A stretch of DNA of 51,085 nt from Chlorobiaceae bacterium (GTDB taxonomy: Bacteria; Bacteroidota; Chlorobiia; Chlorobiales; Chlorobiaceae). The notes beneath the pieces were generated by a model, which had not been told where the DNA came from, did not search any database, and saw only the letters and a program-made list of their open reading frames with translations. The DNA lies in contig JAAXXR010000009.1 in assembly GCA_013334335.1 (NCBI GenBank), forward strand, positions 1 to 51,085, read 5' to 3'. This document shows, one piece after another, positions 44,796-51,085 of this stretch. How positions within the stretch are numbered: position 1 is the stretch's first letter; every line of letters starts with the position of its first letter. A program made the translations under genes and the position numbers.

Positions 44796-45060
44796 GATCC
44801 TGATTGTCGTTTAGGTTGGTCGGTTGCCCACTACCTGAAAGGTGAATAAAAAATACCTTCGAGCAAAGCGGCTACACACCGTTATCATGTTCTGCCAAGC
44901 AACGGGCGAACGCTTAAGCATCCGTATCGGTTGGCAGAAACATGAACCAGTCGCTATATTGGACTACATACCGGAAGCCGTATCTCCTGAACGCCGGCCC
45001 GGCCTTGAACAGACAGAACCGATTCAGGAAAATGATTTACCGGGAGCGCCCGCAGACCTT

Positions 45061-45690
45061 ATGATCCATCTCGCAACAACGCTGAACCGTCGTAACCCGG
45101 GAAATTTCCGGGCCCTCTTCCGGATGCTCCTGATCCTCTCCTGCATCACCGCCCTGTCGGCGTGCCAGAACAAGGAGGGTAAGATCCGCGACCTTCAGCA
45201 GACGGTCTGGAAAAATCCGGAAAACGCGCGGGCTTACCTGAATCTCGGCAAGGAGTATTCGCGCCAGCAGAAGTTCACTGAAGCCATCGACGCCTACCGC
45301 CGTGCCATCGCCATCGAACCGGGACTCGATGAAGCATATTCCGCCATGGGCGCCGCCTATTTCAACCTGAAGAACTACTCCGCCGCCCTTCCGTGGATGC
45401 AACGGCGGGTTCAGATGGCCCCGGACGACTCGTTGCGCCATTTCGACCTCGGCAACGTCTACTACCAGCTCAACCGTTACGACGATGCCATCGGCTCATA
45501 CCGTCAGGCCATCGACAACAGCTACTCCTTCGACGAAGCCTGGTATACCATGGCCATCTGCCAGATGAAGGCGGGAAGAATGGATGAAGCCAGGAAAATC
45601 CATACATGGCTTGAAAAGAAAAACAATTATCTTGCCGTCGCCCTCGAACGACACCTGCAATCCGGCCCCCGGCAAAACGAAAAAAAATGA
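45061..45690 (+). CDS. TPR-repeat lipoprotein
   Basis: A 209-residue exported protein with a signal sequence ending in lipobox LSAC (Cys35), then about four TPR repeats (NARAYLNLGKEYSRQQKFTE, AYSAMGAAYFNLKNYSAALP, RHFDLGNVYYQLNRYDDAIG, AWYTMAICQMKAGRMDEARK). TPR arrays bind other proteins; the partner is unknown. The start is uncertain: ATGs at 45061 and 45124 both precede the signal. The frame is open back to 44842, but that stretch is unlike a protein. menF follows after 81 bp on the same strand. Confidence 0.8.
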   Translation: MIHLATTLNRRNPGNFRALFRMLLILSCITALSACQNKEGKIRDLQQTVWKNPENARAYLNLGKEYSRQQKFTEAIDAYRRAIAIEPGLDEAYSAMGAAYFNLKNYSAALPWMQRRVQMAPDDSLRHFDLGNVYYQLNRYDDAIGSYRQAIDNSYSFDEAWYTMAICQMKAGRMDEARKIHTWLEKKNNYLAVALERHLQSGPRQNEKK

Positions 45691-45771
45691 GTACGGTCTG
45701 CATCGGGCACCGGGCTGAAACGGCTTCAGGCCGGACCGTTTCGGGAACAATGCCGTACCCTCCTGGAGTTC

Positions 45772-47220
45772 ATGAATTTTACGGGATTTATGACTGAATT
45801 GCATAACATCACCACAACGCCAACTGACGAAGGGACCTCAGGGTTGTCGTCGGCTTTCGGCATCCTCAAGCAAAAAATTGCGGCCGCGTTCCGTGAGCCC
45901 GAGCCGGAACCCTGGGAGCGCAGCGCTGTCCTCAGAAGCTTCAGCGTCGTCGTCGACATACCTGATGCCCTTTCATGGCTTTCCCGTCAGGCCCTTTTCC
46001 CGCGCCTCTTCTGGATGAACCGCGAAAAGAGCGAGTGGATCGCAGGCATCGGCGAAGCCGACCGCATCGAACTGACCGTCAGCGGTCCGAACGACCGGAG
46101 CTTCATCCTGCTGGAACAGGTCATGCAGGGGAAAAATCCCCACGCGCGTTATATCGGTGGCTTCTGCTTCAACAACCTCCAGCCCCAGAACCGCCTCTGG
46201 GAAGGATTCAGCCCGAGCCTGTTCATCCTCCCCTTGATCACGGTTTCCGGAACGCCATCGGAAACGACGCTTTCCTGCTCACTCTGGCTGACCCCCGGCG
46301 CTGACCGCGACGCCCTGTACCGCAGGCTCATCAATGCGATCGACTCGGCGGATCCGTCCTGCCTGCCGACAGACTCCGAACTGCCGGATCTGATCAGAAT
46401 ATCGTACAGCCCCGACCGTGAACAGTGGATCGATAACTGTCGGCAAGCGCTGAAAACCTTCGAATCCGGAGAGATGGAGAAGGTGATTCTCGCCCGTCAG
46501 ACCGAACTCGAGTTCTCGGCGACGGTACCGGCCATCCGGTTCCTGATGAACTACCCCTTCCCCGAGAGTTCCACCTACCGCTTCTATTTCGAACCGGTAG
46601 AGGGACGCGCATTCTTCAGCTTCACTCCGGAACGCCTCTACCGGCGGGACGGCGACCGTATCCTGACCGAAGCCCTTGCCGGCACCGTGACCAAGGAGGC
46701 TATCAAGGCCGATGACAGCGCAGCATCCGAACTGCTGCTCAACTCCGAGAAGGACGTGCGGGAGCACCGGTTCGTCAAGGATACGATTCTCCGTGAATTG
46801 CAACCGGTCTGCAGCGACATCCACATGGAGGAGACCGTGCAAGTGCTGCAGCTCAGCCATCTCGCCCACCTCTATACCCGTTGCATGGCAACGTTGAAAC
46901 CGGAATTCCGCAACGACAGCACCGTGCTTCGGCATCTGCACCCGACACCGGCGGTCGGTGGCGTGCCGCGGAAGGAGTCCATGCAACTGATCCTGTCACT
47001 CGAACCCTTCTGCCGGGGATGGTACGCCGCACCGGTGGGCTGGCTCAGCAGGGACGCTGCCGAGTTCGCCGTTGGCATCCGGTCGGCGCTCGCCAGCGAG
47101 AATCGCGTCTATATCTACTCAGGTGCAGGGCTGGTGCAGGGTTCAGACCCTGATTCCGAATGGGAAGAGGTAGACCAGAAGATCGGAGAGATCCTTGCCA
47201 TAACGAAGCAGGCCACATGA
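45772..47220 (+). CDS. menF: Isochorismate synthase
   Basis: A 482-residue chorismate-utilising enzyme of the MenF/EntC type that turns chorismate into isochorismate for menaquinone synthesis. The C-terminal core has EKVILARQTELEF, FYFEPVEGRAFFSFTPERL, TEALAGTVTKE, LNSEKDVREHRFVKDTI and GVPRKESM. The N-terminal part is variable as usual. A GGAG ribosome binding site precedes the ATG at 45772. Its stop overlaps the menD start by 4 bp (ATGA), fixing the pathway assignment to menaquinone rather than siderophore. Confidence 0.94.
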   Translation: MNFTGFMTELHNITTTPTDEGTSGLSSAFGILKQKIAAAFREPEPEPWERSAVLRSFSVVVDIPDALSWLSRQALFPRLFWMNREKSEWIAGIGEADRIELTVSGPNDRSFILLEQVMQGKNPHARYIGGFCFNNLQPQNRLWEGFSPSLFILPLITVSGTPSETTLSCSLWLTPGADRDALYRRLINAIDSADPSCLPTDSELPDLIRISYSPDREQWIDNCRQALKTFESGEMEKVILARQTELEFSATVPAIRFLMNYPFPESSTYRFYFEPVEGRAFFSFTPERLYRRDGDRILTEALAGTVTKEAIKADDSAASELLLNSEKDVREHRFVKDTILRELQPVCSDIHMEETVQVLQLSHLAHLYTRCMATLKPEFRNDSTVLRHLHPTPAVGGVPRKESMQLILSLEPFCRGWYAAPVGWLSRDAAEFAVGIRSALASENRVYIYSGAGLVQGSDPDSEWEEVDQKIGEILAITKQAT

Positions 47221-48962
47221 ACAACAGGCAGGTCACCACGCTCTGGAGCCAGCTTCTCGTCGAGGAGTTCATCCGGCAGGGGGCAGGTTTTTTCTGCATC
47301 TCCCCTGGTTCTCGATCGACGCCCCTGACCATCGCTATCGCACGCCATCCGGGCGCACGATTCAGGCTCTTCCCCGATGAGCGTTCTGCAGGCTTCTACG
47401 CGCTTGGCTACAGCCGCGCCACCGGCATGCCGGCCATCCTTGTCTGCACCTCGGGCACGGCCGTAGCCAACTACCTCCCGGCTGTGGTTGAGGCCTCGGC
47501 GGACGCGCGCCCCATGATCGTGCTGTCAGCCGATCGTCCGTTCGAGCTGCTCGAAGCAGGGGCAAACCAGACCATCCGCCAGCAGGAGATCTTCGGAAAC
47601 TTTACCCGATGGAGCTTCCAGCTCCCCGCGCCCGACACTTGCACGCCGCTCGCATCGCTGCTTTCGACCGCCGGGCATGCCGTCAGGAAGAGCCTTGGCT
47701 CGCCTGCCGGACCGGTCCACCTGAACGTACCGTTCCGCGAACCGCTTGTACCCGAAGCACCAGACCTCGGCCATCAGTGGGTAGACCCCGTCAGAGGGTG
47801 GCTCGAGTCCGGAGAGCCTTGGAACCGCTTCGAATTCCCGGTAAAAACGCCCTCTCCCGAAGGCATCGACACCCTCAGGGAGATCCTCGAATCCGCTGAA
47901 AATCCCCTGTTCGTCGCCGGCAGCATTGACCGTTCGACCGACGCCGACGCCGTCGAAGCGCTCGCCCTGTCGCTCGGCATCCCGCTGTTCGCCGACCTCA
48001 CTTCGGGAATCAGGATGTCGGGTGACTGCCGGCCCTGGCAACTCGCCTTCCAGTCGGAAGCCTTCACCGGGCGGTTCCGTCCCGACGCGGTGATTCATTT
48101 CGGCGGTCCATTGATCGGCAAGCAGCCCGGGCTGGCGATCCGCAACTGGAAACCCCGCCACTACGCCATCGTCCGGGAACACCCGGAACGATTCGGAGAG
48201 GATCACAACGTCACCCTGACGCTCGAAGCCTCACCGTCGATGGTGGCCGATGCGCTTGCAGGCAGCAGAAAAGCGAAAATCGGCATGGATCCCGACCCGT
48301 TCTTCGAGGCTGCTGCGCTCACGGTGGAACGCACCGCCTGCGCTCCGGAGATGCCGGTCAACGAAATCTCCGCTGCGCGGATCACTTCCCGGCTCATCGG
48401 AAAGGAGCACGGCCTGTTCGTGTCGAACAGCATGCCGGCCCGTGACATGGACACCTATGCGGCCCCGTCGTCAGGCACGACGGTGCCAATCGCGCTCAAC
48501 CGCGGTGTCAGCGGCATCGACGGCATCATCTCCACTGCCGCGGGATTCTCGGCAGGTCTCGAAAAACCGGTAGCCCTGCTCATTGGTGACCTTTCGTTCC
48601 TGCACGACCTGAACGCCCTCTCCCTGCTCAACCATGCCTGGAACCGCGTCGTCGTCATCGTACTGAACAACGGCGGCGGAGGTATCTTCTCCTTCCTTCC
48701 GGTCAGTACGGAGCAGGATGTCTTCGAAGCGTGCTTCGCCACCCCGCAGAGCTTCAGCGTCAGCTCCGCTGCCGAAACCTTCGGGCTCGGATACGCCAAC
48801 CCGCGCACCAACCGGGAGTTCGCCGAAACCCTCGCCTCGGCGATGGAGGCCGGAAGATCGACGATCATCGAGGTCACCAGTTCAAGGGAGGAAAACCTGA
48901 AACTTCACCAGAGCCTGAAAGCCGCAACCGTCGCTTCGGCCGGCCTGATCAAGTTCAACTGA
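47217..48962 (+). CDS. menD: SEPHCHC synthase MenD
   Basis: A 581-residue thiamine-diphosphate enzyme that adds a succinyl unit from 2-oxoglutarate to isochorismate, the committed step of menaquinone synthesis. The N-terminal segment ISPGSRSTPLTIA and the catalytic Glu55 in FPDERSAGFYALG are conserved. The ThDP/Mg site GDLSFLHDLNALSLL and VIVLNNGGGGIFSFLP lie in the C-terminal third. The ATG at 47217 overlaps the menF stop, so the genes are coupled. The later men genes (menH, menC, menE, menB) do not follow; the next gene is on the opposite strand. Product use in green sulfur bacteria includes chlorobiumquinone. Confidence 0.97.
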   Translation: MNNRQVTTLWSQLLVEEFIRQGAGFFCISPGSRSTPLTIAIARHPGARFRLFPDERSAGFYALGYSRATGMPAILVCTSGTAVANYLPAVVEASADARPMIVLSADRPFELLEAGANQTIRQQEIFGNFTRWSFQLPAPDTCTPLASLLSTAGHAVRKSLGSPAGPVHLNVPFREPLVPEAPDLGHQWVDPVRGWLESGEPWNRFEFPVKTPSPEGIDTLREILESAENPLFVAGSIDRSTDADAVEALALSLGIPLFADLTSGIRMSGDCRPWQLAFQSEAFTGRFRPDAVIHFGGPLIGKQPGLAIRNWKPRHYAIVREHPERFGEDHNVTLTLEASPSMVADALAGSRKAKIGMDPDPFFEAAALTVERTACAPEMPVNEISAARITSRLIGKEHGLFVSNSMPARDMDTYAAPSSGTTVPIALNRGVSGIDGIISTAAGFSAGLEKPVALLIGDLSFLHDLNALSLLNHAWNRVVVIVLNNGGGGIFSFLPVSTEQDVFEACFATPQSFSVSSAAETFGLGYANPRTNREFAETLASAMEAGRSTIIEVTSSREENLKLHQSLKAATVASAGLIKFN

Positions 48963-49035
48963 GCTGCCCTGGTCAGCGGCGGCGTGGCCACCTCAAGGAG
49001 AGTCGTCCCCCTGCCCCGGATCCACGCCACGGAAT

Positions 49036-49839
49036 TCAGGACGAACGTACAGCTCCCTGCTCCGGAGCTCCGGGCCGGAGAACCAGCCCGAACTTCTCCT
49101 CCAGCAAGGCGTGAATCTCTTCCGGCACGATCTTTCTTTCTGTCGTCCCCCCTTCCGAAACGGACTTGTAGGAATAGCTGGTGAGCACCTCTTTTCCCGT
49201 CCCCGTCTGCCGCACGACCATCAGGCTCCGCACAAAAATCGAATCCGGATGCCTTGAGTTCAGAAAGTTGGCCGGTTCGAAATCCACCCACTCCTGTGGA
49301 TGGAGAGCGAACTCGTAAAGGTTTTTCCAGGCGCCGTCTGTCGAGGACTGCAACAGGTACTCCTTCCGGGAGGTCATGGTCATCCTGAACAGTTCGTGAT
49401 CCTGCCTGATCTCCCGGTCGAGCCACTTCAGACTGATCGGCTCGCGGATACCGTAACTGCCGAATCCGAGATCGCACAGCCACTGCTGCCCGTCGGCTTC
49501 AGCCACGATCGCCATGTGCGTCTTCGGACGGCGCACGTTGTAGGTCATCGGCCGGGCGGCAACAAAGCGGTAGGGGATACCGATCTCGGCGAGAGCCATC
49601 GCGAAGAGCCCGTTCACTTCGTAGCAGTAACCGCCCCGGCCACGCTCGACGATCTTCGTGAACAGCTCCTCCGGAACGAGCGACACCACCATTCCTGCCT
49701 GCACATCGAGATTTTCGAACGGCACCGACCGGAGCTGGCACTGCATCATCCGCTTCAGCGTTGCAAAATCCGCCACGGCATCGCCGTCGAATCCGATTCG
49801 GGTGAAGTAGGCGTGAAGATCGAAATTGGCTGCTCTCAT
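49036..49839 (-). CDS. Arylamine N-acetyltransferase family protein
   Basis: A 267-residue NAT-family protein, cysteine-dependent acyl transferases that move acetyl or other acyl groups from CoA to amines. The catalytic triad is present: Cys72 in GRGGYCYEVN, His108 in KTHMAIV and Asp123 in CDLGFG. SVPFENLDVQ at the N-terminus is a family segment. The natural substrate is not evident. The ATG at 49839 is preferred; an in-frame TTG six codons earlier is possible. It is convergent with menD across 73 bp. Confidence 0.92.
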   Translation of the reverse strand: MRAANFDLHAYFTRIGFDGDAVADFATLKRMMQCQLRSVPFENLDVQAGMVVSLVPEELFTKIVERGRGGYCYEVNGLFAMALAEIGIPYRFVAARPMTYNVRRPKTHMAIVAEADGQQWLCDLGFGSYGIREPISLKWLDREIRQDHELFRMTMTSRKEYLLQSSTDGAWKNLYEFALHPQEWVDFEPANFLNSRHPDSIFVRSLMVVRQTGTGKEVLTSYSYKSVSEGGTTERKIVPEEIHALLEEKFGLVLRPGAPEQGAVRSS

Positions 49840-50144
49840 AGGAGAAATGAACGGCAAAAACAGCAGAGTTCCAACGACTGCCGGGATACGTCTACTCCGG
49901 CAACCTCAGCGACATGCGGACACCACAGCGTCCTGTGAGAGCAATTCATCGAGACCCGCTCCTTCCGGCATGCTGCCGATTTTGGCCGGATCCGAAAGAC
50001 AACCTGAACATTGCAGGTGCATGATTCCGGGTGCGGTAGCCGACCATGGATGGTGCACCGTCACCAGGCGGAGCTTCCTTCAGGTCAGGTGCCCTTCGGA
50101 ATCACGCTTCCCGGAAAGCAGTCGTTGCCGGTGCGACCGGCGTG
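49840..50144. other. Gene-free stretch between NAT and lipoprotein genes
   Basis: I see no supported gene in these 305 bases; the open frames here lack start signals and recognisable motifs. A small hairpin GCCGGT/ACCGGC (50127-50132 with 50136-50141) lies 3 bases after the lipoprotein stop and may be its terminator, although no T-run follows. The rest presumably holds the NAT promoter. Confidence 0.5.
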
Positions 50145-50648
50145 TCAGGGAAGCATATCGTATTTCGCCTTGACCTCCCGGATAACCTCGTCAATGACGA
50201 ATACGTCGAGATGACGGCCTTTGGGTACACCTTCGGAATACACCGCCCTGATTTCAACACCAGGCCGGTAGACCGTGTACGTGTTGTTCCTGGTCGTGCT
50301 CGTTTCACGATAGGTGGCGGAACTTCCGTGCTCCCTGACCCGCCCGGTCGTCGTCGTGGTGCTCCCTGCATCGACAATCTCGGTCCTGGAGGTGTCCAGC
50401 GTGCCCTCGACAATGAAATGGGTGTAACCAAGCTTTTCGCCGATTTCTGCGGCCCGGAGCCTTGCGAAATCGTTTGCTCGCTGGTTGTTCGTGAACCCGT
50501 TGCCGTTGAAGCCGATGATGTAGATGTTTTCGGCAACTTTCCGGTTGTAGAAGCCGCCGTCCTGGCTGATCGGCTGGTAGGCGGTTGCACATCCGCCAAG
50601 AAGCATGACGATCAACATTCCGACGAGCCATTCTTTAGGGCTCTTCAT
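50145..50648 (-). CDS. Lipoprotein of the CC0125/CC1285-like family
   Basis: A 167-residue lipoprotein. The signal ends in lipobox LGGC (Cys20) and the mature part begins ATAYQPIS. It contains YIIGFNGNGFTNNQRANDFA and LRAAEIGEKLGYTHFIVEG, which match the small family in which a gene product becomes an alpha/beta domain with a conserved GNGxT and LRAAE pattern; function is unknown. A Thr/Ser-rich segment (about 93-120) lies before a C-terminal part ending PKGRHLDVFVIDEVIREV. An AGGAG site lies 8 bases before the ATG at 50648. A second, related gene lies upstream at 51005-51085. Confidence 0.82.
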   Translation of the reverse strand: MKSPKEWLVGMLIVMLLGGCATAYQPISQDGGFYNRKVAENIYIIGFNGNGFTNNQRANDFARLRAAEIGEKLGYTHFIVEGTLDTSRTEIVDAGSTTTTTGRVREHGSSATYRETSTTRNNTYTVYRPGVEIRAVYSEGVPKGRHLDVFVIDEVIREVKAKYDMLP

Positions 50649-51004
50649 GCTGCAGACTCCTGAGATTGGTTGGCCGGCATCAACAAACCCTTGACGGAAC
50701 AGTCGCCACAGGCATCTCATCGCCTGGGATCCTGCTTATCCAGCCGCTCGTGTTTCATTGAAATCCGGGAAAAAAGCAGCTGCCGTGAAGACGACAGGCC
50801 TCTACACCTGAATGTACAAAACAGTTCAACGATAGCCAGACCTGCAGGGTGAGCGTGTTGGCCCGCGTGGAGCTCGCGGGTCCACGGGAATGGGCACCAA
50901 TTTCCGGCTCCACGCTTCAGGGTTGGCCCTGGTGCCGTGACGGATTCGGGGATGATGACGCTTAACCCCGCTTGACCCTGCTGCCACCGGGCAGAAGAGC
51001 AGGG
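50649..51004. other. Gene-free stretch between the two lipoprotein paralogs
   Basis: No supported gene in these 356 bases. On the minus strand TTGAAC (50824-50829) and TGTAGA (50801-50806), 17 bases apart, are a weak candidate promoter for the lipoprotein at 50145-50648. Two interleaved inverted repeats lie upstream: a 9-bp pair (50865-50873 with 50907-50915) and a 7-bp pair (50893-50899 with 50930-50936), and a 6-bp palindrome CCCGCG/CGCGGG (50862-50867 with 50875-50880) overlaps the first. Confidence 0.45.
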
Positions 51005-51007
51005 TCA
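50973..51007 (-). terminator. Hairpin at the end of the second lipoprotein gene
   Basis: TGACCCTGCT (50973-50982) pairs perfectly with AGCAGGGTCA (50998-51007) around a 15-base loop. The 3' arm includes the stop codon of the gene at 51005-51085, so it probably ends that transcript; no T-run follows. Confidence 0.55.
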
Positions 51008-51085
51008 GGAGTTGATGTTGTATTTCGACCTGAGGTAGCCGAGCAGCTCATTGATCACGTACACCGACCTCGACCGCCCTTTCGG
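51005..51085 (-). CDS. C-terminal fragment of a second related lipoprotein (cut by window end)
   Basis: The last 26 codons and stop of a minus-strand gene. The peptide begins PKGRSRSVYVINELL and ends KYNINS. It aligns without gaps to the last 26 residues of the lipoprotein at 50145-50648 (PKGRHLDVFVIDEV to KYDMLP), sharing PKGR, V-VI-E and K-KY positions. The two are therefore tandem paralogs in the same orientation. The remainder lies beyond the window. Confidence 0.75.
   Translation of the reverse strand, partial: PKGRSRSVYVINELLGYLRSKYNINS

Noticed and set aside
44842-45060. N-terminal extension of the TPR lipoprotein
   Set aside because: The extra 73 residues precede the lipoprotein signal, which would then be internal. 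The ATG at 45061 fits export better.
45691-45771. GAAACGG/CCGTTTC repeat upstream of menF
   Set aside because: A 7-bp stem with a 12-base loop and no T-run; it may be chance in GC-rich sequence.

Overview
The window looks like chromosome from a green sulfur bacterium (Chlorobiaceae, Chlorobium/Chlorobaculum type). The supporting evidence is: a BchY-type chlorophyllide reductase subunit; a bacillithiol-type BshC; a primary sigma factor without region 1.1; the alternative GlmU-like protein known from Bacteroidetes/Chlorobi; MenF/MenD quinone synthesis; ThyX in place of a recognisable ThyA; and a CcsA/ResB cytochrome c maturation pair. Coding density is high, GC is moderately high, and there is no prophage, integrase, insertion sequence or CRISPR array. 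This is mostly an ordinary core-genome region, and the unusual signals lie in a few regulators and intergenic structures.

Layout. 1-87: N-terminus of a lipoprotein on the minus strand. 296-5548: a PorV-like barrel protein, Rel (ppGpp) and UvrB. 5794-10718: a plus-strand run of M16 peptidase, LptF/LptG permease and SAM hydroxide adenosyltransferase. 10899-15443: minus-strand primary sigma factor, ValRS and ClpP; the clpP leader carries a predicted three-way-junction RNA directly downstream of a promoter-like sequence. 15688-17318: ThyX and AccD, convergent around a strong terminator. 17359-22714: plus-strand patatin/Omp85 fusion (PlpD-like), SurE and BshC, ending at a perfect 28-bp REP-like palindrome. 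22797-25183: minus-strand Cys-rich HTH regulator, ResB and CcsA, divergent from a small cytochrome c (25368-25805). 25859-29917: a packed minus-strand run of five genes (LMW phosphatase, lipid-kinase-like, GlmU-like, glutamine amidotransferase, LOG family).

29918-30333 is a gene-free stretch rich in hairpins, followed by a regulator of unfamiliar architecture (N-terminal alpha/beta domain, long coiled coil, C-terminal LuxR-like HTH). 31750-36398: minus-strand aldehyde dehydrogenase, RsgA and RecG. 36517-37337: L31 and ribosome recycling factor. 37437-39657: bchY overlapping an upstream gene for an HU-like/TM/SPOR protein. 39800-44225: XseA, then a minus-strand run GltA, GatC, DUF167, Dtd, KdsB. 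44458-44532: tRNA-Asp(GTC). 44589-48962: a metal-binding HMA protein, a TPR lipoprotein and the translationally coupled menF-menD pair. 49036-51085: arylamine N-acetyltransferase and two tandem lipoprotein paralogs, the second cut by the window end.

Working together: MenF-MenD feed menaquinone/chlorobiumquinone synthesis; ResB/CcsA deliver heme to c-type cytochromes, and the adjacent divergent monoheme protein is a plausible client; BchY belongs to bacteriochlorophyll synthesis; RpmE/Frr, GatC, Dtd, ValRS, RsgA and tRNA-Asp serve translation; UvrB, RecG and XseA serve DNA repair. Functions are inferred from recognisable motifs only, with no database search. Start codons were adjusted by motif position and spacing, since many genes lack a clear Shine-Dalgarno sequence.
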